A stretch of DNA of 64,000 nucleotides, taken from the NCBI GenBank assembly GCA_002105175.1, contig MCGE01000003.1, forward strand, positions 682,001 through 746,000, read 5' to 3'. Each line of letters opens with the position of its first letter. The stretch's first letter is position 1. A program made the position numbers and the translations under genes. Below, one piece after another: positions 14,473 to 26,640 of the stretch. Origin of the DNA: Absidia repens. Lineage: Eukaryota > Mucoromycota > Mucoromycetes > Mucorales > Cunninghamellaceae. The notes below the pieces were generated by a model that was not told where the DNA came from, did no database searches, and worked only from the letters and a program-made list of their open reading frames with translations.

Positions 14473-15282
14473 CCAGGCTTTTTTTTTCCTGTTTATTTAT
14501 TTATTTATTTTTAAAAGAGAGGGTAGAACAAAATTTCTCAGGCTGGACAGGATAAATCACTTATCAGTTTCAAATCCCGCATTGACTTCTGAAATGTCTC
14601 AAAAGCCCTTTTTGTAAATGTCAATGCAAGAATATTTACTTAACAAAATAGATTACCCATATAATCTTCTATCATTTAATGTATTTGAGTTTGGAGACTC
14701 ATATATACATTTATTTGAGACATTTTCTTTATAAGGAATATAATGTTGGAATTTATACGTATCACTAACTCATAGCCGCATTTGAAATCAAATGGTTCTA
14801 TACTATAGATGCGTGATGAACGAGCGAGAGGCGAAAAAGATCCAGCCATTTAGAGGAAAGAAAAGTAATGTCAGTCTTCATAGCCACTAGTTATTTTACC
14901 CCAGAGTATAAATTATTTATAACAGGGACTAACATAAACCATACCTGAAATATCGATAAACATCGAAATTACAATACATTTCTGGAAAATATTGATTGTT
15001 GGTTGTGAAATATCGTAGCTCGAATGACGATTATTTTTTCTCGACCTTCTAGGCATCGCCCATTTTGGGTGTGGGTGCGGTTGGAAGCAAATTTGGGCAA
15101 ATCCCACTTTATATAGTTGAGATACAGAGCCTAAAGGCAATAAATAAACAATAAAATACAGAAAGACCTCCTATCAAGAGTATTTCAATTAAGAATAATC
15201 TTCGGTTAAGAATAAAAATCCAGAAAACTCGAATGTTAGGTGTAAACTAGTATTATTGAGTTAAGAGTAATGGGCGAGACTC
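14473..15282. other. Intergenic segment inside the inverted-repeat pair
   Basis: AT-rich, with no supported gene. The minus-strand frame at 14913-15140 has no family resemblance. It probably contains the promoter of the HTH-SANT gene, which starts at 14472 and reads leftward. Confidence 0.45.
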
Positions 15283-15405
15283 AGGGCATTCTCATTTCAA
15301 ACTCCCAAATTCAAAATTTAAGGATCTAGGTGGGGGGGGGGGTTAAATACTCTAATACTTGCAAAGAACAAATAAAAAAAAGAAGATTATTGGACGCCGG
15401 AGGGG

Positions 15406-15446
<41 letters not shown>

Positions 15447-15955
15447 GAAGGGGGAGTTCCGATGGGATGGGATTAGACACTCGCCATATTTTACACTTTA
15501 GTAGGTGACGCCTCGACCAAGCTTTTTTCTGTGTGTGCGGAAGGGCTTAGAAATTCAGAGTTGATATTGATACCTGCGCATCCACCAAATCCACGAAGGG
15601 GTCGCTACAGAAACCATTTTAAATCCCGCCCACATGAATTTTTATTTTCGCCCAGTTTTATTTTTTCAGCGTCTTTCTTTTCTATTCTTCTTTTTTTTCC
15701 TTTTCCTTTCTTCTTTTTCGCGTCAATGTAACCTTTTTGGGGTTATGTCGAAATTAGAATAGCGTCAGGTCTAGTTTAGAAAGGTTTTCAGCTCAGGGAT
15801 TGCAAGATGCATGGGGAACCCCTTTCATTTTGAATCTAGGATCTGAACGTAGCCTTCATTAGGTTCGATTAGTGTTAGTTTTGTATCAACATCTCAATAA
15901 AAAATGTATTTTTTTTTCACATACTTCAATGAAAAATGTCCCACAAGTCTCCGTC
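15283..15955. mobile_element. Right boundary arm of a possible 3.7-kb inverted-repeat element (12245-15955)
   Basis: With its inverse at 12245-12840 it encloses about 2.4 kb carrying a single gene whose product has a transposase-like HTH. No target-site duplication can be fixed by eye and no transposase catalytic domain is present. This may be a non-autonomous element, or chance insertion of two repeat copies either side of a host gene. Confidence 0.35.
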
Positions 15956-16020
15956 ATAGTGAGAAATGTCGTTAATGTTGATCTTTTGTGAGCGCCTTGT
16001 TGAGCATCTGCTTTCTAGTT
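15283..16020 (+). repeat. Dispersed repeat, copy C; right arm of inverted pair
   Basis: Inverse of 12245-12840, with matching blocks in the same order: GAATTTGGG-like start, TTGGACGCCGGAGGGG, a (GTT)n expansion (15415-15447), ACTCGCCATATTTTACACTT, GACCAAGCTTTTTTCTGTG, ATCCCGCCCACATGAATTT, a pyrimidine-rich stretch, GCATGGGGAACCCCTTTCATTTT (core), and TTTGTATCAACATCTCAATAAA. It ends with GCATCTGCTTTCTAGTTC at about 16003-16020, a block also found at 55203-55220. Confidence 0.85.
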
Positions 16021-16039
16021 CACAATGGAAAAATAGTTG

Positions 16040-16400
16040 TTGCTTTACCAGCCAATACTAATAAAAATAATATCCTTTATAAAACCCCAGACGAAAGTCA
16101 GTGAAGCCCTGAGGAGATGCCCACCAAAGTGCGAAATGAAGTAGGTATCAATATCAACTTCTGAACTTAAATGCCCTTCCACATACAAGAAAAAAGCTTG
16201 GTCGAGGTGTCGCCCACTAAAGAGTGAAATATGACGAGTGTCTAACCCCATCCCAACAAAACTCTCCCTTCAGCAACAACAACAACAACAGCAACAACAG
16301 CCCCTCCGGCATCCAATAAATCTTCCTTTTTTTATCTGTTCTTTGCAAGTGTTAAAATATTTAAATCCCATATGACCCTTTATTTTTCTTTGACAACTGA
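16040..16400 (-). repeat. Dispersed repeat, partial copy (inner half)
   Basis: Same orientation as copy G. It shows GATATCAATATCAAC-like, AAAAGCTTGGTCGAGGTGTC (about 16192), CGAGTGTCTAACCCCATCC, a CAA-repeat run (16273-16298) and CCCTCCGGCATCCAATAAA (about 16302-16320). The core and poly(A)-side blocks are absent, so this is a truncated copy. Confidence 0.75.
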
Positions 16401-16499
16401 ATTTCATGTAGTTAGGACCACTTTTACTTTTTTCTCTTTCTCTCTCTTTGTTTCCTTTTTTTTTTTTTTTTTTTTTACTTTATTGTGGACTCTATCGGC

Positions 16500-16715
16500 A
16501 GTATATATTCGAATAAAGAGTTTTGAACAGGGATTTACTAATTACATGGGGAAACCCTTTCATTTTGGATGTACGATTTTGGTGCCTTCTCCATGGCCCC
16601 TCATTCTTCCATTGGTGATATGAAATCCCTTATTACATTAGTTTAGAATATATCATTGTTAGTTTGACATCATTAAGATTAGTATTTGAATAAAATCCTA
16701 TTTTGTCCTCTTTCT
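16500..16715 (+). repeat. Dispersed repeat core, copy D
   Basis: Contains ACATGGGGAAACCCTTTCATTTTGGATGTACGATT at about 16545-16577 (shown here only as adjoining blocks of the family core). Then comes a TTAGTTTAGAATAT stretch and an AATAAA at about 16690. Same order as copies A, C, E and F. Confidence 0.72.
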
Positions 16716-18100
16716 ATTTACCATGTCTGTTCCATTTATAAATATCGTTTTTTTGGCTTTCACCTTCCCCCATGCTCACCTTCTGCGTATGGGTTTTTTC
16801 TAGCGCCTTCACCTTGACTACCTAGTTTTATGATAGTTTTAGTTTTGCGGGGTATATTTACAGGAAACACCCATTAAATATTGGTTGATACAGTATCTTC
16901 CTGTGCTATCGAAACCACAGAGACGTTTTAATTCGTGCAAGTTGTTTTCTAAATAGATTGCCCTGGGGATAAAGATGTCCATTTATTCTATGGTATGATA
17001 TCCTTATACTGATGTTTTGAGAATTTGATTATGATACCATACTGTTTTCATTGGTTTATTTTTTCATTGACCTGTAGTTCCTGTCATCGGCGATTTCATT
17101 AAAAGGATTTCTTGGAATGTTTAGCAATATTCAATCACGTACTTGAAAGTGATTCATACTATGTCAAAAAGTAACAACAGTTGTCGTCGGGTTTTCACCA
17201 TATACATAGTAGTCTCCTATACGATATCATAAGAATATGTTTCATATATTTCATGCTCCGGTTAAGAATAATTTTTCGACTTTAATGATATTAATATACA
17301 GTAATATTGTTATCAAATCATTTATCCATTTTTGCCATTGTACTTACTTATGATATCTTGCCTTCATTTTATTTTTTTTATTTGTTCTTGTCATGTAGTG
17401 ACTCATTTCCATTGAATATATTGAGGCGTGGTTGTCGTGAAGACCCACTGCTATCATTATATGATATCAGCTCGTGCATAAAGCACAGATATTTTTGAAG
17501 TCGATATGTAGAACGATTGTCTAGTATAGTTTGGTACTGTGCCACAAAACATTGCTCTGAAAGTTGGCGGATTAGACCTGTCAAAGGGGAAAAGTCTATA
17601 CCAGGTGTTTATTTTGGTTCTCCTTTTTTGGTAAAAGATCCAAAAAGATATATATAAAAAAAAAGGCTCGGAACGGGTGTGGCTGAAAAAGGAAAAGCAT
17701 CACAGATAATGTTGTTCACTACGTATGATCACTCATTTGCCCATTTGCCTCCTCGCATAGTGAAGTGTACAGTACGACTTCTATGTAATGACAAAAAAAA
17801 AAAAAAAAGTAGCGACTATATTGATTCAATTTCACATACATACCACCTTGCATTATTGATTGGCTAATTTCCTTGAAAGGTATGTGTAGCACACGTTCGC
17901 CAAAGCAATTTCATTGTGGTCGTGTGGCAATAATAGATATACGAGATGGGACCATCATCGACCACTATTATATATATATAAATTGGTGTCCGACGAGCAC
18001 ACGATAAAAGAAAAAATAGACCGTTTCTTTTTCTCTCTCTTTCCTTTTCTTAAATCTTTTTCGTTTCTTTTGCCTCTCTTACTTCTTCCACTTTACCACT
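16716..18100. other. Intergenic; upstream region of the Q-rich gene
   Basis: No supported gene. Frames at 17307-17498, 17378-17584 and 17679-17867 lack context. A TATATATATATAAATT block at about 17967-17982 lies roughly 120 bp before the ATG at 18101 and is a plausible core promoter, followed by a pyrimidine-rich leader. Confidence 0.45.
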
Positions 18101-20374
18101 ATGGGTTTATTAAAGAAACTACCTAGCTTTAGTAAAAAAAGTCGCCCAAAACCATCAGACCGTCCACCACTCCCTTCTTCTCCCCCTGTGGAACCATTGT
18201 CTTTGAAGCTGGACTTTGAAGACCTTTCTCAACAACAAAATATCACCAATACTACAATCGACTTCAATCGTTCTTCAAACGCCAACTGCATTACATCTTC
18301 CGCCGCTGAAAATGCACTTGCCCCTGATGCCACAAATACTGCTACTCCAAATGCTGGTGCTAGCTTACTAGATGATATATTTTCAGAGCTCAATCAAAAT
18401 CAAGCTTCACCACATCAGGGTAAGTCATTCTCCCTTAATTCTTTTTTTTTTTTTTTTTGAAAACTCATGATACTGATATATACGTTTTATTTTAATACAG
18501 ATAGTCTGAAAGCAGATATATCTTTAGCATTTGCTTTGTCTCAACAGCTTCAATTGGATACAACGCCTAGTCAACAGCAACAACCACAACAGCAGCAAAC
18601 GTTACAACCACAAGTCAAGGAGCTCTCAGCATCGAACACATTATTTGGACAAGACAGTATTTACAGCAGTTATATCAATGATCTTCAGCGAGAAGATGGG
18701 GACCAGTCCATGTTTGCATCCCTTCTCCAACCCATACCCGGAAGTACATTGGGATCCTCCACGAATACAGCAATATCGCCACTTACACTGAATAGATCAA
18801 CTCCCATATCCGGTACGGCGGCAATAACAGCAACAGCAACAACAGCGAAAAAGGACCCATTGCCAACACAAATCGTATTGGATTCGGATGTCTCAGGCAC
18901 GGAGGATGACGATGATGATGACCAAACTAGTGGTGGCGAAGAAACAAACAGCGCTGAAGGGAAGCAAAGGAGGACACTCGGTGCATGTCCCATCATGGAA
19001 CGTCGCCCTCACGATCATCGTTTGAATGTAGCTCGCAATGTCGATCGGTGGGCTGATCATGTAGAAGAAAACGTGGTGGAATCAAATCAATCAATGCTCA
19101 ATCGTATGAAGGATCGACATCGTCAGCAAGTAAAACTACAAGCCATGCGTCAACAACAACAAAAACATCAGAAACACCAACAACAGCAAGCTTTTCCACC
19201 AACTAACATGATGTATCCCAACGCTGCGATGGGGTCGATGATGATGCCACCACCAACTGGTATGAACTCCATGCTCTGTACCACTGTGCCACCAATATCA
19301 ATGATATCCTCTCCAATCTCCGCCTCGGTTGTACCGATGCATGGGTCCACATCAATGCCACCATCATTAGACTCAACTTTGACACCTAACTATCAACCAG
19401 CTTTGACAGTGTGGGCGTCAGAGCACTCCTCTTCACCCAGGCGATCTGTGGCAACCTCATCTGCTTCTTCAGTCGATAATACTCCACGCTCATCCACTAG
19501 CACTGTTACCAATAGTACTACTAAATTGACGGAAGACCAGGAAAATATGAACAACAGCTCAATCATTAGTGAAGACGACAAAGAAGACGACAAGAAAGAC
19601 AAGAAGGAACCTGAACCAGCAACAACAAAAGCAATAGAAACAACAGAAGAAAATACGAATGATTACGACGATGCAGACGACGAAGCCGATGACGAGGACA
19701 AGACCAAAACATCTGCCACTGTCAACAAGCGCCGATCGATATCCACCAAAAAACCGTCGCCTTCGTCATCATCGATACGCCACTCACGATCAGTTCCGGA
19801 TTTGAAGAAAAAAAAACGTAAATCAACACGCACAAATCAGCAAACTCCAGCCTCGGCGCCCCATTCGGCGGTACCTTCACCATCCTCTTCTACACCAACT
19901 TCTACGTCAACACCATACTCAGTAACGACACCACCACTACCATCCTCCTCGCCTATACCACCTTTACCACAGCAAAAACACGCATCACACGATCATCATC
20001 GTCCCCATCAACATAATAACCCCTATGGACTGAAGTCAATGAAAAGCGAGCCTGACATGAAAAGGCATTCCATGAACCAGCATGTTTTGCCACAGACGAT
20101 GATGCCGCAAGCACTTTATCAGCAACAGCAACAACAGCACCAGCAATTATTGATAAAGCAGCAGCAACAATTACATCAGCAGCAACAGTTACAACTGGAA
20201 TGGGAAAGGATGCAATTATATCAACGGGAACAACAATTGAAACAAGAATTTCTGCAATTACATCAACGATCTTCCCAAATCCATAGAAGCACGACTTTGC
20301 CCACTATGTCATCACATCTTCAACAACCATTGGATCCTCGTTTGTATCCCTCATACTACTCTGGTACACATTAG
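18101..20374 (+). CDS. Low-complexity Gln/Ser/Thr-rich protein of unknown function
   Basis: Two exons, 18101-18419 and 18501-20374 (intron phase 1), encode 730 residues starting MGLLKKLPSFSKKSRPKP. I do not recognise the family. Visible parts are a basic N-terminus, a short predicted helix (LKADISLAFALSQQLQL), a Gln run, an Asp-rich patch, a more conserved-looking charged segment (MERRPHDHRLNVARNVDRW, then VVESNQSMLNRMKDRHRQQVK) and a Met/Pro-rich stretch. An acidic Glu/Asp/Lys region, a Ser-rich basic stretch with RHSRSVPDLKKKKRK (a possible nuclear signal) and long Gln runs near the C-terminus follow. No transmembrane segment or signal peptide is seen. The start has a TATA-like block about 120 bp upstream. 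A scaffold or transcription-associated role is only a guess. Confidence 0.8.
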
Positions 20375-21297
20375 ATCCCCTTCCCTTCCTACTCTATAGC
20401 ATTTATTTACACTAGATGAGATTAGTTATCTCTTATTTACTCCTCCATCTTCACTGGCCAGTCCCCCCTCCCTCTCTCTTTTTTTTTCTTTACCTCGTCT
20501 CTCTCTCTTAGTTTTATATCATACACACAACACTTTCCCCTTGACTTTTTTTTTTGTCTTTTTCTGAAATAAAAACTGTTTTTCATATTTGACACAATTT
20601 TATATATATTATATATTGAGTATCATTGACCCAATGTCCTTGCTTTGCAGCTTTTATCATATATTTGTCATATTATTGAATAAAACCCATGCTTGATATA
20701 TTGATTTTGGCTGGCCCCTTTTATAACTCTATATTGTTATCAGCAATAGTAACATCATTGTCCTGTAACCAATGGTTTGGGACCTGAATTGACATGTCTT
20801 CATCATAAAAATACCTCGAGTTCATTATCCCAAAAAGTAATAAAGTTTCAATTTTTTTTTTTTTTTTTTTGATGGGGAGTAAACAGATTTTGGTTTTTAT
20901 TGTAGAAGAATCGCGAAAAAAAAAGAAGAGGGGGATGGAGAGAGAATGATAGGAAAATAATAGAAACTAAGGAGATCTGCAAAAATTGGACGAAAAGAAT
21001 ATGTATAACGGTAAAAAAAAAAAAGAGTAAAAAGACGCAAATAATGAATTGTAATACAAAAAAAAAAAGTAAGATGTAGACTATTAGTATAAGGAAAAAA
21101 AGGAAAAAATAAACATACAGCTTTTGCATAACTAAGATAAAGAAAAAAAAAAAAAAGAAAAAAAAAAGAGCTAAATTACCACCACCCTCAATGATGTAAA
21201 TGCAATCGTCACCCAGAGTGTAGCAATCTAGAGGGTGAACATACACACAACACAAATGGGAAGGGAAAGACTAGCATAGAAAAAAAAAAGATCAAGA
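20375..21297. other. Convergent intergenic region
   Basis: Lies between the 3' ends of the Q-rich gene and the casein kinase gene. It holds AATAAA-like signals (about 20568 and 20680), a T run at 20853-20870 and long A-rich tracts from 21010 to 21170. No gene supported. Confidence 0.5.
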
Positions 21298-23442
21298 TCA
21301 AGCAATTGCGCCACAGGTGATCAACGACATAAGACTGTGCCAAAATCCACGATCGTTCTTCTGTTGTTGCTGTAGAGGTATATCTTGTCGAGGGGCAGCA
21401 GCAGCAGCAGCAGTATTGGCTTGTAGACCATGCTGAGGAGAAGGTGGCATCATAGGTGGCTTCGTTTCATCTATCAGTCCCTGACTAGATTGCTGTTGTT
21501 GGTGAGGTTGTTGGGATGGTTGGCGTTTAGCTGATACCTGCTGTTGTTGTTGTTGTTGTTGTTGTTGAGGAGGAGGAGCAGTTCTTCGCCCTTGATTCGA
21601 TTCACGAGCCTGCCGGTGACGGCTCATAGTCTAAAATATAAAGAGCGTTAGATTCTACGCATTCACCTCCTCCAAGTTTTTTTTTTTTTTTTTTTTTTTT
21701 GTTATGAGTAGTATAGATGAATACTTTACCTCCCAGCCTTTGCCATGATTCAACAGACACCAGTCATACACACCATCATCGGTTTCATTGTTGTTTCGGA
21801 GCACCTTGTTGAAAAGTTCCCGTAAAAATTCATAATCAGGCGATTCTTCAAATCCCAATTTGCGTACGTATTGCAGATAGACACCGAATTCCTCTACGCA
21901 AGATCAATTACCAAAAAAAAAAAAAAAAAAAAAAAGTCAGTTATATGAGATATCATTCATGACTGGTATGACCTTGTATTTCAATCACATTGTAAATTGT
22001 GCTGTACCTGGATAGCTACCACAGAGTTCTTTAATAGGGGTGGATTGCTTTTTTTTCGCCAATTTTTTCATATTTCTGTTTGTTAGTTGCAGCTTTTAAG
22101 CCTTGCCAGGGAAGAGAGCCTCGTAAAAAATACATAAACACATGGCCAAGCGACTCCAGATCATCCCGTCTTGATTGTTCTATAAAAAATAATGCGCAAA
22201 ATGAATGATATGAGAAACCAGTGCTTCTATTTTTTAAGGTTGTCCTATCTACCACCACCACCCCTTTTTTCTGGGTTCATTCTCTACCTCGTCCTAAATG
22301 AGTATTGATGCTCATGTATCTTGCAGTGCCAGATAAACTTTTGCGTTCCCTGTAAGGTATATGTTGTTTTGTCTTTGGGTCCCGATAATGTTTTGCCATT
22401 CCATAATCAATCATAAACACCGTATTTGCACATTTTGAGCCAGGACGTCCGATCAAAAAGTTGTCTGGTTTGATATCACTATAGATAAATGAGAAAAAAC
22501 GACAATCGTGTAAGATAAGAAATAGAAAAATAAATACAATCAAAATCACAGGAAAAGACGTTACTTACCGATAAATGAGACTTCGTTCATGGACAATTTC
22601 TACACGATTGAGCTAGAAATAAAAAACAAATAAAAAAATAACGCGAGAGTGAGTATCAGTATAATAAGGGGAGACGAGGAAAATTGACATGTATACATAT
22701 ACACCAAAAAAAGGTTAAATAAACCGAATAGTTTATAATATAGGAGGGAGGAGGGGGGTGAGAGAATGTGTGGTGGATTGAAGTAAATTTTTGTATATAT
22801 GAGAAAGGGAAGAAGGAGAAGGAGGAAGGAGGAGGGAGACACAGACACACACACACACACACAAAGAGAGAGAGAGAATAAGGGGAATGATCGAAATACC
22901 CTTACCATTTGTTTTGCCAACATAGCCACGGTTTTGGTTGAGAATTGTCGTCCACACATATCAAACAAGTCTTCCAAACTAGGTCCCAATAAGTCAATCA
23001 CCAAGATATTATGTAACCCTTCTTGGCCAAAATAGTAGGCAGCAGGGATACCCTCTAAAGAAAAAGATCGAGTTAAACCTTCCCACAATTCAAAACATAT
23101 AACACACATATAGCTTAAAATGAATCCTTACGTAGTCCAGCAAGAATCTTGTAAGTACGATATTCGTCCCGTAATTGAGGAGCATCAGACTTCCTTGGTT
23201 CGAATTTAATCGCTACTGATTGATTGTTTAACAAGTTTGTTCCTATTTGAAATATATGGTAGAAGAATCAGAAAAAAAAGCCATCAAAAAGTCAAATGGA
23301 ATATTTTTTTCCTGTTAAGGAGTTTACCTTCGTACAATACACCAAAACTACCTTCCCCTAGTTTTTTTCCTACTTTGTAATGAACACCAACAACATTTGA
23401 GGAATGATGTTGGCTAGAAACTGATTGTTGATGACTGGTCAT
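21298..23442 (-). CDS. YCK: Casein kinase I (Yck-like), with an apparent 1-base frameshift
   Basis: Minus-strand exons: 23442-23328, 23242-23132, 23054-22906, 22612-22569, 22478-22288, 22179-22008, 21893-21730 and 21630-21298. Features in order are the glycine loop [36 protein letters not shown], the catalytic [55 protein letters not shown] and [24 protein letters not shown]. All are diagnostic of CK1. In exon 6 a run of eight A (plus-strand T, 22049-22056) puts the next residues out of frame; seven would restore the family sequence after KIGEKK. With that base dropped the product is about 425 residues. The C-terminal tail is Gln/Pro-rich and ends SLITCGAIA, not the Cys-Cys used for palmitoylation in Yck1/2. 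Assembly error in the homopolymer is the simplest explanation. Confidence 0.85.
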
Positions 23443-25829
23443 GCAGTGAATGATGGATGATGAACGAAAGGTTGCAAATAGTAACGGTAAGGGGAATTGC
23501 GGTATAAAACGTGGGCTTGATTAATTTGTATATCAGATCCAAATTATTAGAGGTTGATGCAAGGTAGGAAATATTAAACGAAAGAAAGGAAGGAAAAGGA
23601 GAAAGAAAGGGAAAAAAAAAATTAAAAAGAAAGACGGTGTTTAAAAAACTACAAAAATTGATTGCAGAGCACGAGCTTTGCTGCTGAGCTCACTTGCGCA
23701 CTTGCGCTAGGTATGGCCGGTACAATCAAAATTTTATTTTTTATTTTTATTGTCTATTTAGTTCCCCCTTATCCCAATCATTACATTAATCGCTTGTGAT
23801 CAAATATTCTGCACAAAATGAACTGTTATCACACTATTGTGCCTCTGAACATGATCCCGGACTATGCGAGGATGCGGAAGCGAATTAGTCAACGACAATA
23901 GCTACAAAAATCATGGAATGATACTTGTGAAATACTGGAGAGGTTTAAAAGGGCACTAAATCAAATATGCTGTTAGAAATCTTATATCTAGAAAAAGAAA
24001 AAGGGAAGTAATCACTTATAGACTTTCAATGGTGTTTATTGGAAAAAGTACCTGAAACGTACCAGGGATCAGCCACCTAAGCAAACCGACGTGTACATGC
24101 TAATTTAAGGGACGCCAATTTTGGCAACCATGTAAATCTGAATATCCAGCCTTATTTAACAGTTTTTTTTTGCAGAACAACAACAACACATGTAAACTTT
24201 CACCGAAGCCTACAACAATAAGCAAAACCAGCTTTGCAGCAAATGCCAAGGCACCCGATTATTGTATCTCATGACGACTGGCGTTTTCAATCACCCTCAC
24301 TTTTCTCTCTACATATCTGAAATTATATTTGACCAATATAAGTCTGGAAATGCATATGTACCATGTTCAACGATCTCGTGTCTCTTAGTCTTATCCATCT
24401 GGAATAGTTTAGCATTATTGACTTTAGTCTCTCTTTCTCCTTTTTATTTTTGGTTTGTTGAAATAAAAAATTACCGCTTATTTGATGTTTTTATCAGCGA
24501 AAGAAAAACGGTCGGTCTCAGAAAGAAAACTATCGTAAGAAAATCGGATATACATTAAGAAAATATCAAAAGAGCCACAAATCGTACAATTTTAACGTTT
24601 TATACAGGTCAAATATAATGCTTTGAACTATCAACATATAAAAAATAAAGTAGACCCAGGGGGCATTTTATTTTGAGTTCTGATAACTAGGATTAATATG
24701 TGTTGTGGTAGAGGGTTAAATATAGACAAGGGAATTCGACCTTTGGATAGCCCTTCAACCGGGGAATCGCGGGTCAATAAGGTCTAGAAGGTGTATACAT
24801 AGAGCCGTTCTCGGACAACGTAGTTCTGGAATAAAAAAAAATCAACTTTAGGATAATGTCGAGTAAGTTATACTTCTGCTGGCAAAAATCAATAAAAACA
24901 ATGAAATCGACGAACAAAGTATCCTCCACACTTGACACACGCCAGTCACATAAAAAATACACTACAACTAATCTATAGAAGTTAAAATGGGGGAGACTAT
25001 TGAGGAATCTGAAGAGACAATTGTAAAAAAGATATTTAATATATTGTATAATGCAGACAAGACATAAAAAATTGAGAGTAAATAAAAGCTCACGTGGTCG
25101 GGAATTGAAAAATTGTTTGTTTTTCACTCAATGTTCCGCCTGGCAATTATTTTTTGACGGATACAAAAAAGGAATGCGGTACTTTTATTTTTGAATTTTT
25201 GATTTAACGACAATCAATAGTATGTTAACGTTGTCAAGATGTTGGCTCTCTTCTCAAGACAGTATGATAGCAGTCATCATTTAACATAATAAACATGGTT
25301 GCTCTTTCTTCTTTTGCTGGCTTTGCGGCAAGATGGAACAAATTTGGCTAAGTTCAGCTCAGGGGTTCATTGTAGAGTGTGTTTGGCAGTTATGGTAGAA
25401 AGGCATGATTTATATATGCATTTGAATAAACATATATCTTTACCATTTTTAATATTGATCTCTCATCTGTCTAGTTTGCCTTATTTAAGATGACGTCCTG
25501 AAGCGTAGAAATATATTCAATGGAAAAAAAAAAACCAAACTCCGCTAGCCTATGTAGTGCGTGTTGCCATTAAACACCAACACATACTGCACGTACAGCA
25601 CTGTAGACTTTGACAGTTTTACTATCTCAAGAAATCACCAATTCTTATAAATATATATTGGTATCGTTGGAAACCTAATGAAAAAATAGATTATCAAAGT
25701 GAAAATATCTTTCAATATAAAGTCACAATGACTTGGATACCGGTGTGTGTATGTGCACGAGAAAAAATTAGTTCCGATAGAGACATTGTTGATTATACGA
25801 TAGCCTGAGGATAGTTCTTAAAAAAGGTA
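23443..25829. other. Intergenic, nothing supported
   Basis: Upstream of the casein kinase gene. Frames at 24262-24558, 24774-25127 and 25299-25493 have no family resemblance, splice partners or convincing starts. No RNA gene or clear repeat seen before 25830. Confidence 0.5.
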
Positions 25830-26260
25830 TACTTTATTGAAGGACATTGGTAGATACTAAAACTAAAGACGAGAAGTTCATAGTAGCGTAGGACTTTATG
25901 GAAGAACCTATTGGACGAAGCATAAATAGGTCTAAGTGTGATTTGAAGGGTAGTCAACATTAATCTAAGGGCATACTTTATTGGGGAACATTGGTAGATA
26001 CTAAAACTAAAGACGAGAGGTTCATAGTATCATGGGATTTAATAGAAGAAGCTATTGGAGAGAGCATAAATAAATCTAAAGCGTGATTCGAAAGATAGCG
26101 GCCGCTGATCTAAAGGCACGCTCTATTGAAGAACATTGGTAGGTACTAAAGCTAAAGATGAGGGGCTCGTTGTAATAGGAGATTCAATAGAAGACTCTAT
26201 TAGACGAAGCATGAGAAAGTCTAAAGTGTGATTTGAAGAATGGTAAACACAAATCTAAAG
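25830..26260 (-). repeat. Three tandem units of about 135-160 bp (subterminal block of the dispersed repeat)
   Basis: The phrase 'ctttattgaaggacattggtagatactaaaactaaagacgag' recurs, with changes, starting near 25848, 25984 and 26123. Each is followed by 'ggttcatagta', 'gaagctattgga' and 'agtctaaagtgtgatt' blocks. The same three-unit block, inverted, is at 54720-55130, and a single unit is at 11940-12070. Confidence 0.8.
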
Positions 26261-26339
26261 GGATGGATATAAAATAGGGGCTAATAATAATATATATGCT
26301 ATAAGAAAGACAAAAGGTATATCTTTAACTGAAACATAA

Positions 26340-26640
26340 ATTGGGATGGTGGTGAAAAGAGATTTATTGCAAACGACATGAGAAAGACTAATGGAACATA
26401 TTTTGTTGAAGAAAGCTAAAATAAACACATTTATTCAGTTGCAGATACAAACTATGGACAAACCAAAACTAAACTAAGCTAATGGAGACACCAAAGTCAA
26501 CTAAGGATAGTCTCCAAATCCTGAATCCAAAATGAAAGGGTTTCCCCATGCACTTTGTAATCCCTGAGTTGAAAACCCTTCTAACCTAGTCCTGACACTA
26601 TTCTAAGATCATCATAACCTCAAAGAAGCAGATTGGTGAA
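26340..26640 (-). repeat. Dispersed repeat core, copy H
   Basis: Minus orientation. It contains 'gatacaaactatggacaaacc', then ATCCAAAATGAAAGGGTTTCCCC (core, about 26525-26547), TGTAATCCCTGAG, AACCCTTCTAACCTAGTCCTGAC and a 'cataacctc' end at about 26615. With 25830-26260 it forms a near-complete copy lying just downstream of the chitinase gene. Confidence 0.8.

Noticed and set aside
12245..15955. Complete DNA transposon with its own transposase
   Set aside because: The gene inside has only a transposase-like HTH; no DDE/D catalytic domain or target-site duplication could be seen, so only a possible element is reported.
22600..23109. 169-codon minus-strand frame
   Set aside because: Its first part is casein kinase exon 3; the rest is intron read-through of CACA and A/G-rich sequence.
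24262..25493. Candidate genes in the 24-25.5 kb gap
   Set aside because: Frames are short, lack good ATG starts or introns that extend them, and resemble nothing known.
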